The notes under the pieces are model-generated. The model saw only the letters and a program-made list of their open reading frames with translations. It searched no databases and was not told the DNA's origin. From positions 992,001 through 1,056,000 of the forward strand of contig NZ_CP021648.1 of assembly GCF_002176815.1 (NCBI RefSeq): a stretch of DNA of 64,000 nucleotides, read 5' to 3'. Every line of letters starts with the position of its first letter. Position 1 is the stretch's first letter. The translations under genes were made by a program, and so were the position numbers. Shown here piece by piece: positions 18,281-26,936 of the stretch. This DNA comes from Acidovorax sp. T1. Lineage in GTDB: Bacteria > Pseudomonadota > Gammaproteobacteria > Burkholderiales > Burkholderiaceae_C.

Positions 18281-18859
18281 ATGTCTGAAGCCAACAACCC
18301 CGTACCCCCCGTGCTTTCCAAATCGGACCAGAACCTGGTCTGGCTGGATTGCGAGATGACCGGCCTGGAGCCCGATACCGACCGCCTGTTGGAAATTGCC
18401 GTGATCGTGACCGGCCCCCAATTGGAGCCCCGCATCGAAGGCCCGGTGCTGGCCATTCACCAGGCGGATGAACTGCTGGACAAGATGGACGCCTGGAACA
18501 AGGGCACGCATGGCCGTAGCGGCCTGATCGACAAGGTCAAAGCCTCCACGGTGACCGAGGCCGAGGCCGAGCAGCAGATACTGGATTTTCTGGCCCGTTA
18601 CGTGCCCAAGGGGGTCGCGCCCATGTGTGGCAACAGCATTGGCCAGGACCGGCGCTTTCTGGTGCGCTATATGCCCAGGCTGGAGCGTTTCTTTCACTAC
18701 CGCAATGTGGACGTGAGCACTCTCAAGGAGCTTGCCAAACGCTGGAAGCCCGAGGCCTACAGCAGCTTCAAAAAGGCGCAAAAGCACACGGCGCTGGCCG
18801 ATGTGCATGAAAGCATTGACGAGCTGGCGCACTATCGCAAGCAGCTGCTGTCGGTTTGA
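18281..18859 (+). CDS. orn: Oligoribonuclease (3'-5' exonuclease)
   Basis: 192 aa from ATG 18281 (ATG 18272 is an alternative three codons earlier). DEDDh motifs: [27 protein letters not shown] (DxE), [11 protein letters not shown], and [18 protein letters not shown]. It degrades dinucleotides from RNA decay, including pGpG from c-di-GMP turnover. Divergent from the M48 gene. Confidence 0.96.
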   Translation: MSEANNPVPPVLSKSDQNLVWLDCEMTGLEPDTDRLLEIAVIVTGPQLEPRIEGPVLAIHQADELLDKMDAWNKGTHGRSGLIDKVKASTVTEAEAEQQILDFLARYVPKGVAPMCGNSIGQDRRFLVRYMPRLERFFHYRNVDVSTLKELAKRWKPEAYSSFKKAQKHTALADVHESIDELAHYRKQLLSV

Positions 18860-19175
18860 TGGTGGCTGGACGCCGCGTTGCCGCGGCGGACTTCAATCCT
18901 CTGTCATGGCGGTATGTTAGGAGTAGGGGCTTGCGGGGAAACCCCTATCCGTGCCATAATTGCGAGCTGCGCAGGAAACTGTACGCAGATTGTGCATCTC
19001 CCCTCACACACCGGGCTTGCCAGCCGGCTGTCTCAGACAGCGCAGGACTGGCGAACAACGCCCACCAGCATCCGCCCAGAGCGCATGCAGGCTTCGTTTG
19101 ATGGTTGATGTTTTTTAACCATTGACGAAGCCATCGCAGGCTGCGCTTGCGACCGTCTTCGTGAGAGAAAAATTC
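18860..19175 (+). promoter_or_regulatory. Promoter and long leader of the DEAD-box helicase gene
   Basis: No gene seen. TTGCGG (18929-18934), 18 bases, CATAAT gives a plausible promoter. The -35 is inside an inverted repeat TAGGGG...ACCCCTA (about 18921-18944), which could be a regulator site. The leader exceeds 200 bases, as is common for cold-responsive RNA helicases. Confidence 0.5.
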
Positions 19176-21041
19176 ATGACCGACACCTCTTTGGTGCAGG
19201 GCGATTTCGCGCCTGCAGACACTTCTATTGCTGCCGATATTTCCGTGCAGTCCACCCTTGAATCTTCTGTGGAATCCACCAGCGAGGCAGTCACTGCCGA
19301 GCCCAATGGCTTCATCGAACTGGGCTTGGCCCCCGAACTGGTGCAAGCCGTGGCCGATCTGGGCTACACCCAGCCGACCAGCGTGCAGCTCAAGGCCATC
19401 CCCCTGGCCATGGGCGCTGGCGCGGATGCCAAGCACTTCATCGACCTGATGGTCTCCAGCCAGACCGGCAGCGGCAAGACCGCCGCCTTCCTGCTGCCGG
19501 TGCTCAATACGCTGATCAACCAGCAGGCGGCCGCCGAAGCTGAAGAACGCGCTGCGTTCGACCGCTCCGTGGCCGAGGCCGCTGCCCGTGGCGAACCCGC
19601 TCCCAAGCGCGCCAAGCGCAAGGACCCTACCAGCTCGCGCAACTTCAAGGCCGCCACCCCCGGCGCCCTGATCCTGTGCCCCACGCGTGAGCTGGCGCAA
19701 CAGGTCGCACACGACGCCATCGACCTGGTCAAGCATTGCCGTGGCCTGCGCGTGGCCAACGTGGTGGGCGGCATGCCCTACCAGTTGCAGATCGCCAAGC
19801 TGCAGAACGCCGACCTCGTAGTGGCCACGCCTGGCCGCCTGCTGGACCTGCAGCGTTCAATGCAGATCAAGCTCGACAAGGTGCAGTTCCTGGTTGTGGA
19901 CGAAGCCGACCGTATGCTCGACCTGGGCTTCTCGGACGACCTGGCCGAGCTGAACCAGCTGACCAGCCAGCGCAAGCAGACCATGATGTTCAGCGCCACG
20001 TTCGCGCCACGCATCCAGCAATTGGCCATGCGTGTGATGCACGACGGTGGTTCGTCGGTGCAAAAGGTGACCATCGATTCTCCGCAAGAGAAGCACGCCA
20101 ACATCAAGCAGATGCTGTACTGGGCCGACAACGCCCAACACAAGCGCAAGATGCTGGACCACTGGCTGCGTGACACCACGATCAACCAGGCCATCGTTTT
20201 CGCCAGCACCCAGGTGGAGTGCGACGGCCTGGCCAACGACCTGCAGCAAGAAGGCTTCTCGGCCGTGGCGCTGCACGGTGCCCTGAGCCAGGGCCTGCGC
20301 AACCGCCGTTTGATGGCACTGCGCGCCGGTCAGGTGCAGATCCTGGTGGCAACCGATGTGGCGGCACGTGGTATTGACGTGCCCACCATCACCCACGTGT
20401 TCAACTTTGGCCTGCCCATGAAGGCCGAGGATTACACCCACCGCATCGGCCGCACCGGCCGTGCGGGCCGCGATGGTCTGGCCATCACCTTTGCCGAGTT
20501 CCGCGATCGCCGCAAGATCTACGACATTGAGTCGTACAGCCGCCAGCAGTTCAAGGCCGAAGTGATTCCGGGCATGGAGCCGTCGGCGCGCCCACCCCAG
20601 GCCCCCCGCGGTGGTGACTTTGGCGGCCGTGGTCGCGCAGGTGGTGGTGGCTACGACCGCGATAGCCGTGAGCGCAAGTTTGGCGGCCCTGCCCGTGGTG
20701 GCAATGACCGTGGCGGCTTCGGTGGTGGTTTTGGCGGCGGCTTTGCCGGTCGCGATAACCGCGGCGCTCCTGCCCGTGCTGAAGGTGGCGGTTTCGCTGG
20801 CCGTGACGACCGCGGCGGTGATCGTGGTTTTGCTCTCCGCCGTGATGGCGACTCCTATGGCCGCAAGCCCGGCTTTGGCGACGCTGGCCGGGGTGGTTTC
20901 GCTCCCCGTGGCGATGCGGGCGCACCGCGCGGCGACTTCGCTCCCCGCAAGCCCGCTTTCTCCAAGCCAGCTGGTGCTGGTGGCGGCAAGCCATTTGTGC
21001 CCCATGATGCCCGCAAGCGCCCTGCGCGCCCTGCACGCTGA
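19176..21041 (+). CDS. DEAD-box ATP-dependent RNA helicase with RGG-rich tail
   Basis: 621 aa from ATG 19176. Q motif FIELGLAPELVQAVADLGYTQPTSVQ, Walker A SSQTGSGKT, PTRELAQQ, VATPGRLLD, VVDEADRMLDLGF (DEAD), MFSATF, and the RecA-2 motifs LVATDVAARGIDVP and HRIGRTGRAGR. The acidic/polar N-terminal extension (about 45 aa) and an insertion after Walker A (EAEERAAFDRSVAEAAARGEPAPKRAKRK) are typical of beta-proteobacterial RhlE-type proteins. The last 140 residues are Gly/Arg/Asp-rich repeats likely to bind RNA. Confidence 0.93.
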   Translation: MTDTSLVQGDFAPADTSIAADISVQSTLESSVESTSEAVTAEPNGFIELGLAPELVQAVADLGYTQPTSVQLKAIPLAMGAGADAKHFIDLMVSSQTGSGKTAAFLLPVLNTLINQQAAAEAEERAAFDRSVAEAAARGEPAPKRAKRKDPTSSRNFKAATPGALILCPTRELAQQVAHDAIDLVKHCRGLRVANVVGGMPYQLQIAKLQNADLVVATPGRLLDLQRSMQIKLDKVQFLVVDEADRMLDLGFSDDLAELNQLTSQRKQTMMFSATFAPRIQQLAMRVMHDGGSSVQKVTIDSPQEKHANIKQMLYWADNAQHKRKMLDHWLRDTTINQAIVFASTQVECDGLANDLQQEGFSAVALHGALSQGLRNRRLMALRAGQVQILVATDVAARGIDVPTITHVFNFGLPMKAEDYTHRIGRTGRAGRDGLAITFAEFRDRRKIYDIESYSRQQFKAEVIPGMEPSARPPQAPRGGDFGGRGRAGGGGYDRDSRERKFGGPARGGNDRGGFGGGFGGGFAGRDNRGAPARAEGGGFAGRDDRGGDRGFALRRDGDSYGRKPGFGDAGRGGFAPRGDAGAPRGDFAPRKPAFSKPAGAGGGKPFVPHDARKRPARPAR

Positions 21042-21076
21042 GTCATCAACGACTGCTCAGGCCTCACTGACACGTT

Positions 21077-21113
21077 GAAAAGGGCTGGTTCCGTAAGGAG
21101 CCAGCCCTTTTTT
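21077..21113 (+). terminator. Rho-independent terminator after the helicase gene
   Basis: AAAAGGGCTGG pairs with CCAGCCCTTTT around a TTCCGTAAGGAG loop, then TTTT. It also overlaps the 3' end of the convergent HD-GYP gene. Confidence 0.85.
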
Positions 21114-22296
21114 ATCCGTCATGGGTGCTGCCGTCCCTCCGATGCGTGCTCGGGTCAGGGCCGCTGGGCACCCTCTGGGCATAGCCATACAGCCGCTCGG
21201 GCGGCACTCGCGCCAGCAGGTTTTTGTCGTTTGTTGCGGGGCCGGTGATGGCAAAGGCAGGTTCGGCAGTGTTGCGGTGCAGGGTGGTGGTGACGCTTCG
21301 TCCCTGTGCATCGGTAACGGCTGCCACCAGAGGTGTGCGGGCTTCTGCGCCGCGGCGCATCACCACGCCCAGCTCTCCGGATGCAAGTTTCACCAGATTC
21401 CCCGGCGGGTAAATCCCCAACACCTTGATGATGGCGGACGACATCGCTCCCCCCTTGTCGTCCCGAAACATCTGGCGGGCGGCATCCTGGACGCTCATCG
21501 GCGGACGGATCACGCGGGGGCTGATGCGCGCCATGAAAACATCGGCCATGCGCAGCATCTGCGCCAGTTCACTGATTTGTGTGGTGCCGGTGGGGTAGCC
21601 TTTGCCATTGGCTTGTTCATGGTGCTGGCGCACCGCATTCAGCCATTGGGTGTCGGTGATGCCCGCCTGGACGAGCAATGCAGCGCTGTCGAAGGGATGG
21701 GCGCGCAGTTGGGCGCGCTGTCGATCCAGCATGGGGTAGTCTTGGCTCGCCATCTGGCCCTGCAGGTCGGCGATGCTGGCATTCATGGTGAGCGCGGCCA
21801 GCGTGACGAGGCGAATGTTTGCAGTAGTCCATTCCATGCGTTGTGCCATGAGGATGGTCAGCAGCGCGGTGTAGACGCTGTGGCTGAAGCCGTACCGCAG
21901 GTGTCTTGCCTGGTCCTGGCGGACGGCCATGAAGATGGCAATGTCGGCATCCAGTTCCGCCAATGTGATCAACTCCTGGGCCAGTGCATCTATCTTTGCA
22001 AGGAAGTCAGGTGCATCTGGCAGGTTGTGCAGCAGCGACTCCAGGGTGTCGATGGCATCCGTCCAGTGCACATAGATGCTCTTGGTGGGCGCAGGCTTGG
22101 GCGAAGCAAGGGCTTCTACCGCCCTCTTTTCCTCCAGGTCCACGTACATGCCACGCTCTAGCAGTGCCTGCATTTGGGTCTCGCTGCTGATGACATGCCC
22201 GCGTGCGAGAAGCAGCGTGCAATCATGATTGCGAACGTTCCACGGTAGCGGAGCGTCCATCTGGATTTCGGACTCCACCAGTTTCAATAATTGCAC
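21112..22296 (-). CDS. HD-GYP-like protein with degenerate HD motif
   Basis: 394 aa. An N-terminal DUF3391-like region (residues 1-110) precedes an HD-GYP domain. The GYP part is well kept: HHEQANGKGYPTGTTQISELAQMLRMADVFMARISPR. The expected HD pair is replaced: where active proteins have a LLHDIGK-type motif this one has AALTMNASIADL. It may therefore sense or bind c-di-GMP, or contact partners, instead of hydrolysing it. The C-terminal tail (VVMRRGAEARTPLVAAVTD...) is typical for the family. Confidence 0.85.
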   Translation of the reverse strand: MQLLKLVESEIQMDAPLPWNVRNHDCTLLLARGHVISSETQMQALLERGMYVDLEEKRAVEALASPKPAPTKSIYVHWTDAIDTLESLLHNLPDAPDFLAKIDALAQELITLAELDADIAIFMAVRQDQARHLRYGFSHSVYTALLTILMAQRMEWTTANIRLVTLAALTMNASIADLQGQMASQDYPMLDRQRAQLRAHPFDSAALLVQAGITDTQWLNAVRQHHEQANGKGYPTGTTQISELAQMLRMADVFMARISPRVIRPPMSVQDAARQMFRDDKGGAMSSAIIKVLGIYPPGNLVKLASGELGVVMRRGAEARTPLVAAVTDAQGRSVTTTLHRNTAEPAFAITGPATNDKNLLARVPPERLYGYAQRVPSGPDPSTHRRDGSTHDG

Positions 22297-22406
22297 GGCC
22301 GGCCCTTGGTTGATCGCGTCATCTGTGTCGTCAATCTTTCACATCGGTGTGGTGTCTCTCCCAACGATTGTTGCAGAGTGGCCGACGATTGGCCGTGGCA
22401 CCGTCG

Positions 22407-23639
22407 TCAGGCACGGGCGGAGATGCGTCCGATCTCGGGCCAGCGATGGTGCAGGTAGATCCAGGCCAGCATGCCCACGCCCATCATCAAGAACGATGCC
22501 ACCGCTAGCCAAACCGTGGAGTGCATGACCAGCGGGGCCACCACGCCGGCCACCACGCCGTTGGCAGCGGAGCCGACGAACGCCTGCAGCGACGACGCCA
22601 TGCCGCGCCGCTGCGGGTACAGGTCCAGCACCAGCAAGGTCACCACTGGCACCATCAGTGCCCAGCCAAAAGCGAAAACGGCAATGGGGAGCAGTGCCCA
22701 GCTGGCATGCGCTGTAAACAATGCATTGGCGATCACGTTGGCAACCGCCACCACGCACATGATCACGAAACCATGCCGGACCTGCCGCTTGGGCGCAATG
22801 CGCCCGGCCAGCCGACCGCTTAGCCACGCGCCACCCATGATGCCGCAGATGGTCAGGCTAAAGAACCAGAAAAACTGCGTGGGTGCAAGCCTCAGGTGGT
22901 CACTCAGAAAAGCCGGGGCTGCCAGTACATACAGGAACATGCCATTGAACGGCACCCCGCTGGCGAAGGCCAGCAGGAGAAAGCGCATGCTCGACCCCAG
23001 CTCCCAGTAGCCTCGAAGAAGGTGCGGTATGTTGAAGGGCTGGCGATGGCTCGCTTGCAGCGTCTCTGGCAGGAAGCGCAGATTGGCGATCCAGAGTGCC
23101 ACGCCCACCAGCGTCAGGAACCAAAAAATGCTGTTCCAGCCCAGATGCACAAAAAGCCAGCCGCCCACGATGGGTGCAAGGGCCGGCGCAACACCAAAGT
23201 AGATGGTGACCTGACTCATGACCTGCTGTGCCTGGGCAGGCGGGAACATGTCACGGATGACGGCGCGTGACACCACAATGCCTGCGCCGGTGGAAAGGCC
23301 CTGCAAGGCGCGAAAGAACACCAGTTGCGCAATGCTCTGGGAGAGTGCACACCCAGCCGATGCGATGGTGAAGATGGCAATACCCGTCAGCACAACGGGT
23401 CTGCGGCCAAAGCTGTCTGCCAGCGCGCCATGAAAGAGATTCATGAAGGCAAAGCCGAACAAATAGGCGGACAGGGTCTGCTGCATCTCCACCGGGGTGG
23501 CGCCCAGAGCAATGGCAATGCCCGAGAACCCGGGAAGGTAGGTGTCGATCGAAAAGGGCCCCAGCATGCCCAGCAAGGCCAGCAGCACGGCCAGCGCCCA
23601 CCGGGGTGCGGGCCATAGCAGGTGGGCGTGTGGATTCAT
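22407..23639 (-). CDS. Bcr/CflA-family multidrug efflux MFS transporter
   Basis: 410 aa from ATG 23639 (the frame stays open upstream by accident). Twelve hydrophobic segments. Signature motifs: DTYLPGFSGIAIALGATPVEMQQTLSAYLFGFAFMNLFHGALADSFGRRPVVLTGI (motif A) and LVFFRALQGLSTGAGIVVSRAVIRDMF, which is diagnostic of Bcr/CflA proteins. It exports drugs or metabolites by proton antiport. It is the last chromosomal gene before the tRNA-Lys island. Confidence 0.9.
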   Translation of the reverse strand: MNPHAHLLWPAPRWALAVLLALLGMLGPFSIDTYLPGFSGIAIALGATPVEMQQTLSAYLFGFAFMNLFHGALADSFGRRPVVLTGIAIFTIASAGCALSQSIAQLVFFRALQGLSTGAGIVVSRAVIRDMFPPAQAQQVMSQVTIYFGVAPALAPIVGGWLFVHLGWNSIFWFLTLVGVALWIANLRFLPETLQASHRQPFNIPHLLRGYWELGSSMRFLLLAFASGVPFNGMFLYVLAAPAFLSDHLRLAPTQFFWFFSLTICGIMGGAWLSGRLAGRIAPKRQVRHGFVIMCVVAVANVIANALFTAHASWALLPIAVFAFGWALMVPVVTLLVLDLYPQRRGMASSLQAFVGSAANGVVAGVVAPLVMHSTVWLAVASFLMMGVGMLAWIYLHHRWPEIGRISARA

Positions 23640-23748
23640 GAGAATGGTTGAAGGGAGGAAATGAAGTAGTGCGCCAGAAGCGGCGCCGAGGCCAGGTCCA
23701 TTATGGACGAGCCCTTTCCCGTGGCGCCGGCAGGCAAGCCAGAGGCCA

Positions 23749-24042
23749 ATGAACGCGCTTACCTTGCATGGCCTGCGCCGCAGTTTCAAAAGCCTGACGG
23801 AGTGGCTCGATATTCCCGCTGGCGTGGTCGCTCAAATCATGGGACGCAAGCCCAGCGCAACCGCTGAAAAGCATTACACCGTGCGCCCGCTAGACCTGCT
23901 GCGCGTGCACCATGAGCGCATCGAGGCGAGGGTTCTGGAGCAGGCCGGGATTGTGTTTGATGCCCAGCCGCGCCCGGTGCTCTGCGCATGGTGGCTGGGT
24001 GACAAGCATTTCGTATCGCCACGCGCTACAATCAACCCGTGA
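23749..24042 (+). pseudogene. Tyrosine integrase fragment (C-terminal catalytic part)
   Basis: 97 codons that align with the last 80-odd residues of the intact integrase. Homology begins at 23757 (equivalent to 26634). It keeps HGLRR (HxxR box), KPSATAEKHYTV with the nucleophilic Tyr, and the C-terminal helix, but lacks the DNA-binding N-terminus and the first catalytic Arg. The nearby ATG is fortuitous. The sequence is diverged (for example MGRKPS for MGHKPS), so it came from a related element, not from a very recent duplication. Confidence 0.9.
24020..24032 (+). promoter_or_regulatory. -10 element for higBA
   Basis: TACAAT sits about 8 bases before the GTG start of higB, so the transcript would be leaderless or nearly so. 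Confidence 0.4.
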
Positions 24043-24317
24043 TTAAGTCATTCCGTCACAAGGGGCTGCAAGCCTTTTTCGAGCGAGGCACCAAGGCGGG
24101 CATTCAGGCCGCCCATGCGCCCAAGCTGGCCCGGCAACTGGCCCGACTCGACCAAGCGCAACAGCCCCAGGATATGAACCTGCCCGGCTGGGGCCTGCAC
24201 TCGCTGCATGGCAACCTTGCCGGGCATTGGTCGGTGTCCGTGAATGGCAATTGGCGCATGACCTTCGCCTTTGAAGGCGTGAATGCCGTACTGGTGGACT
24301 ATCAGGACTACCACTGA
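24039..24317 (+). CDS. higB: HigB/RelE-family mRNA-interferase toxin
   Basis: 92 aa, GTG start. MIKSFRHKGLQAFFERGTKAGIQAAHAPKLARQLARLDQA, then WGLHSLHGNLAGHWSVSVNGNWRMTFAFEG and DYQDYH is the HigB-1 pattern. The conserved C-terminal NWRMTF...VDYxDYH carries RNase residues. Ribosome-dependent cleavage of mRNA is known for the family. It precedes its antitoxin (toxin-first order, typical of higBA). Confidence 0.92.
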   Translation: MIKSFRHKGLQAFFERGTKAGIQAAHAPKLARQLARLDQAQQPQDMNLPGWGLHSLHGNLAGHWSVSVNGNWRMTFAFEGVNAVLVDYQDYH

Positions 24318-24333
24318 GACAGGAGAAGCAACG

Positions 24334-24645
24334 ATGGCACGCATGTTTAACCCCCCGCACCCTGGCCTGGCGCTGCGCGATGATGTTTTGCCCGCGCTGG
24401 GGCTGAGTGTGACCCAGGCCGCCCAGCAGTTGGACGTGTCCCGCGTGACCTTGTCGCGTGTGCTCAATGGCCGCGCTGCTGTCTCCCCAGAAATGGCCCT
24501 GCGCATAGAGGCGTGGCTAGGGCCGGAGCGTGGTGGTGATGCCCGTGTGTGGCTGGCAGAGCAAAGTGCCTACGACATGTGGCAGGCCGCACAGCGTTTC
24601 AAAGACGCGCCTATGCACGTCCAACCTGCGCCAGCGATGGCGTGA
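24334..24645 (+). CDS. higA: HigA-family antitoxin (XRE HTH)
   Basis: 103 aa from ATG 24334 with AGGAGA upstream. NPPHPGLALRDDVLPALGLSVTQAAQQLDVSRVTLSRVLNGRAAVSPEMALRIEAWLG is the HigA HTH, ending DMWQAAQRF. It neutralises HigB and represses the operon. It lies 16 bases after higB. Its stop codon is the first base triplet of the conserved leader repeat (24643). Confidence 0.93.
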   Translation: MARMFNPPHPGLALRDDVLPALGLSVTQAAQQLDVSRVTLSRVLNGRAAVSPEMALRIEAWLGPERGGDARVWLAEQSAYDMWQAAQRFKDAPMHVQPAPAMA

Positions 24646-24740
24646 CCGTTTTCGCCCCAGCTAGGCCGGGCCGCAATCCTGCCGATAAGCCAGTCCCCCC
24701 GCTGGTCTGCTGGGGCTCCTGATACCGGGGTGCATCGGGG
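24643..24740 (+). repeat. Conserved leader, copy 1 (shared by elements A and B)
   Basis: About 100 bases matching 27481-27581 with few changes. It begins exactly at the antitoxin stop codon in both elements. It is G/C-rich with complementary blocks (CCCCAGCTAGG; CTGGGGCTCCTGATACC; CATCGGGG). No open frame. Confidence 0.85.
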
Positions 24741-24883
24741 GATGCCGCTGTGTCAACAGACAAACCGTACAACCGCAGTCATGCGGAAGCGATGCTACTG
24801 CCATGCCCTGAAAGCCGGTATTGGACGATTGATGACCGAGGCGTATGGGAGCCCCCTCAGCCGTGGGGAGCGTCCTGCCTGGA

Positions 24884-24900
24884 GTGGAGTCGGACTCCAC
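24884..24900. repeat. Perfect palindrome GTGGAGTC-G-GACTCCAC, copy 1
   Basis: 8-base arms around a single G. The same 17 bases occur at 31015-31031 in element B. Confidence 0.85.
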
Positions 24901-24939
24901 CCCGTGCGTCTATCTTGGGAATTCTCAAGATGCGCCGCT

Positions 24940-24960
24940 ATCTGTGTGAATCACACAGAT
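24940..24960. repeat. Perfect palindrome ATCTGTGTGA-A-TCACACAGAT, copy 1
   Basis: 10-base arms around a single A. The inner 17 bases recur at 32256-32272. Confidence 0.85.
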
Positions 24961-25213
24961 GCCGTGCCCCAGCACCCGGCATTGCCACGGCATGAGCAAA
25001 CGATGCCACGGCATACCCCTGCAACCGTTCCACCCCTTCAGAGGGCCTTCGCAACGCTCATTCAACGGACGTTCAACAGCACCGCCGTGTTTAACGTGCT
25101 GGCACCGTAAACCACCACCCCAGCCCCCGCCGTGGGGCTTTTGGGGTGCTGGTGCTGGGGCTCGATTCCCGAAATTCGCTTACATCCGCCCTTGCATCGG
25201 ACGAGCGAAAACC

Positions 25214-25253
25214 CAAAACAAAAAACCATGCTACCGGTTTGATAGCATGGTTT
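25214..25253 (-). terminator. tRNA-Lys-type terminator, element A copy
   Basis: AAACCATGCTA (25223-25233) pairs with TAGCATGGTTT (25243-25253); on the minus strand a T-run follows. The same hairpin with one compensatory base-pair change is at 32499-32529. Confidence 0.75.
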
Positions 25254-25275
25254 CGTGTGCCCATGCGGGCTAGCT

Positions 25276-25322
25276 TGGTGGGTCCTGAGTGACTCGAGCA
25301 CTCGACCTACGGATTAAGAGTC
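25276..25322 (-). repeat. Distal attachment site of element B (partial tRNA-Lys 3' end)
   Basis: 47 bases identical, except one (G/A), to the tRNA-Lys positions 32552-32598, including the CCA end and T arm up to the anticodon. It lacks the tRNA 5' half, so it is not a functional tRNA. Similarity continues left through the terminator to about 25213. Confidence 0.92.
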
Positions 25323-25433
25323 GGAGTAAATATATATTTGGCCGTGTTGATTGGTACTGATAGAATCAATATAAATCAACAACTTACGGCTGATGTACTG
25401 GGTAAGAACACAGCATAAGCGTTGATTGATATT

Positions 25434-25454
25434 CCCCAAAATATGGGGTTTTTG
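25434..25454 (+). terminator. Hairpin with T-run upstream of the integrase
   Basis: CCCCA (25434-25438) and TGGGG (25444-25448) then TTTTT. Weak. It may insulate the integrase from outside transcription. Confidence 0.4.
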
Positions 25455-25485
25455 GCTACATGGTGGCTACATGGTGGCTACATGG
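25454..25485 (+). repeat. Left arm repeats: three tandem GGCTACATGGT
   Basis: Perfect 11-base tandem copies at 25454, 25465 and 25476 (last one 10 bases), with an inverted GTGTAGCC at 25493-25500. The same unit recurs at 32415-32476. Probable integrase arm-type or excisionase sites. Confidence 0.75.
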
Positions 25486-25521
25486 ACTGCCCGTGTAGCC
25501 AAAGCCAACCGGAGCAACAAC

Positions 25522-26880
25522 ATGGCCCGCCCAAAAAAGACAGACACGCCAGACATTGCCGAGCGCATCAACCTGACTGCTGGCGCAATCGACCGCCTGG
25601 CCTGCCCCGCTGGCAAGCAACAGGCATTCATGCGAGACAGCGAAGCGCCCGGCCTGCGTGTACGTGTAACCGCTGCTGGTGCGAAGTCTTTTGTCTATGA
25701 GGCCAAGCTAGACCGGCAAACCATCCGCCGCACCATTGGGGACGTGAAGCTGTGGAGCATTGAACAGGCCCGCACCGAAGCCCGCCGCCTTGCCGTGGTG
25801 CTGGATAACGGGCAAGACCCCCGAGAGATAGAGCGCCAGCAACAGGCAGACAAGGCCGCAGCCAAGGCGACCGCAGCCGTCCAAGCCGTTACCGTGGGTG
25901 AGGTGTGGGCCCTGTACCTTGAGGCCCGCCGCCCGCACTGGGGAGCGCGGCACCATGCCGACCATGTGAAGCTGGTTCAAGTCGGGGGCGAGGTTTCCAA
26001 GCGTGGCACCCGTGGCCGTGGCGTGACTGTGGCCGGGCCGTTGCATCCGCTGATGGGGCTTGCGCTGCGTGACCTGACCGCGCCCGTTATCGAGGCATGG
26101 GCCGCACGCGAGGCACAGACCCGCCCAACATCCGCCCGGCTGGCATGGCGCTGCCTGAAAGCCTTTTTGAGCTGGTGCGCAGAACAGTCGGAATATGCGC
26201 CAGCGATGCCCAGCGTGAACCCTGCCAAGACCAAGAAGGCCCGCGAGGCATTGGGCAAGGCCGGTGTGAAGCAGGATGCACTGCTGAAAGAGCAGCTACC
26301 CGCGTGGTTTACCGCCGTGCAACAGATTCAAAACCCCATTGCAGCCGCCTACCTGCAAGTGCTGGTGCTGACTGGTGCAAGGCCGGGCGAGGTGCTGGGG
26401 CTGCGCTGGGAGGATGTCAACACCAAGTGGAAAGGGTTGACCATCCGGGACAAGGTGGAAGGCGAGCGCGTGATACCCCTGACGCCCTATGTGTCGCACC
26501 TGCTGCACTCGCTGCCGCGCCGCAGTGACTGGGTGTTTCCCAGCACCGCACGGGGCAAGGACACCGAAGGGCAGACCCTGAGCATCCCGAGAGCCCCGCA
26601 TACTGCTGCGTGCGCCGTGGCTGGTATCGAGGGGCTTACCTTGCATGGGCTGCGCAGGTCATTCAAGAGCCTGACGGAGTGGCTCGAAATTCCCGCCGGT
26701 GTGGTGGCTCAAATCATGGGCCACAAGCCCAGCGCAACCGCTGAAAAGCACTACACCGTGCGCCCGCTAGACCTGCTGCGCGTACACCATGAGCGCATAG
26801 AGGCGTGGATTTTGGAACAGGCCGGGATTGTGTTTGATGCCAAGGCCGCGCCCGGTGCGCTGCGTGTGGTGGCCGTCTGA
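25522..26880 (+). CDS. int: Tyrosine-type site-specific integrase (DUF4102/P4-like)
   Basis: 452 aa from ATG 25522, chosen because GGAG lies at 25511-25514 and the upstream in-frame stretch is made of the arm repeats. N-terminal DUF4102 arm-binding domain (LTAGAIDRLACPAGKQQAFMRDSEAPGLRVRVTAAGAKSFVYEAKLDRQTIRRTIGD), core-binding domain (about 130-260), catalytic Arg in TGARPGEVLGLRWEDV, HGLRRSF (HxxR), HKPSATAEKHYTV with Tyr about residue 411. It recombines attP with the 3' half of tRNA-Lys. Confidence 0.95.
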   Translation: MARPKKTDTPDIAERINLTAGAIDRLACPAGKQQAFMRDSEAPGLRVRVTAAGAKSFVYEAKLDRQTIRRTIGDVKLWSIEQARTEARRLAVVLDNGQDPREIERQQQADKAAAKATAAVQAVTVGEVWALYLEARRPHWGARHHADHVKLVQVGGEVSKRGTRGRGVTVAGPLHPLMGLALRDLTAPVIEAWAAREAQTRPTSARLAWRCLKAFLSWCAEQSEYAPAMPSVNPAKTKKAREALGKAGVKQDALLKEQLPAWFTAVQQIQNPIAAAYLQVLVLTGARPGEVLGLRWEDVNTKWKGLTIRDKVEGERVIPLTPYVSHLLHSLPRRSDWVFPSTARGKDTEGQTLSIPRAPHTAACAVAGIEGLTLHGLRRSFKSLTEWLEIPAGVVAQIMGHKPSATAEKHYTVRPLDLLRVHHERIEAWILEQAGIVFDAKAAPGALRVVAV

Positions 26881-26903
26881 AATAACGCAACTACAAATAA
26901 TCC

Positions 26904-26931
26904 TTGCAATCTAAATAAACGTAGCTACACT
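26904..26931 (+). promoter_or_regulatory. Promoter of brnTA
   Basis: TTGCAA (26904-26909), a 16-base spacer, TACACT (26926-26931). The self-complementary GTAGCTAC (26921-26928) over the -10 is a likely BrnA operator. Confidence 0.6.
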
Positions 26932-26936
26932 AAACC

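Larger units (their letters stand above)
24741..25275. other. Decayed non-coding part of element A
   Basis: No convincing gene; two overlapping frames (24730-25110, 24750-24995) have no recognisable product. It holds two perfect palindromes (24884-24900, 24940-24960), a duplicated ATGCCACGGCAT (about 24983 and 25006), and the GCCCCCGCCGTGGGGCTTTT block (about 25121-25142) that also occurs near the right end of element B. Confidence 0.5.
23757..25322 (+). mobile_element. Remnant of an integrative element (element A) at tRNA-Lys
   Basis: Contains the C-terminal part of an integrase nearly identical to the intact one at 25522, a HigBA module, the conserved leader, two palindromes shared with element B, and a right end ending in a 47-base copy of the tRNA-Lys 3' part. 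The left end, with the integrase N-terminus and its att site, is lost. Confidence 0.75.

Noticed and set aside
24730..25110. 126-codon frame in element A
   Set aside because: Cys/His/Pro-rich translation, crosses both palindromes, no ribosome-binding site; probably not coding.
25276..25322. Second tRNA-Lys gene
   Set aside because: Only the 3' 47 bases are present; it is an attachment-site copy.
25426..25521. N-terminal extension of the integrase
   Set aside because: Made of arm repeats (HGGYMVATW); ATG 25522 has a ribosome-binding site and fits the family.
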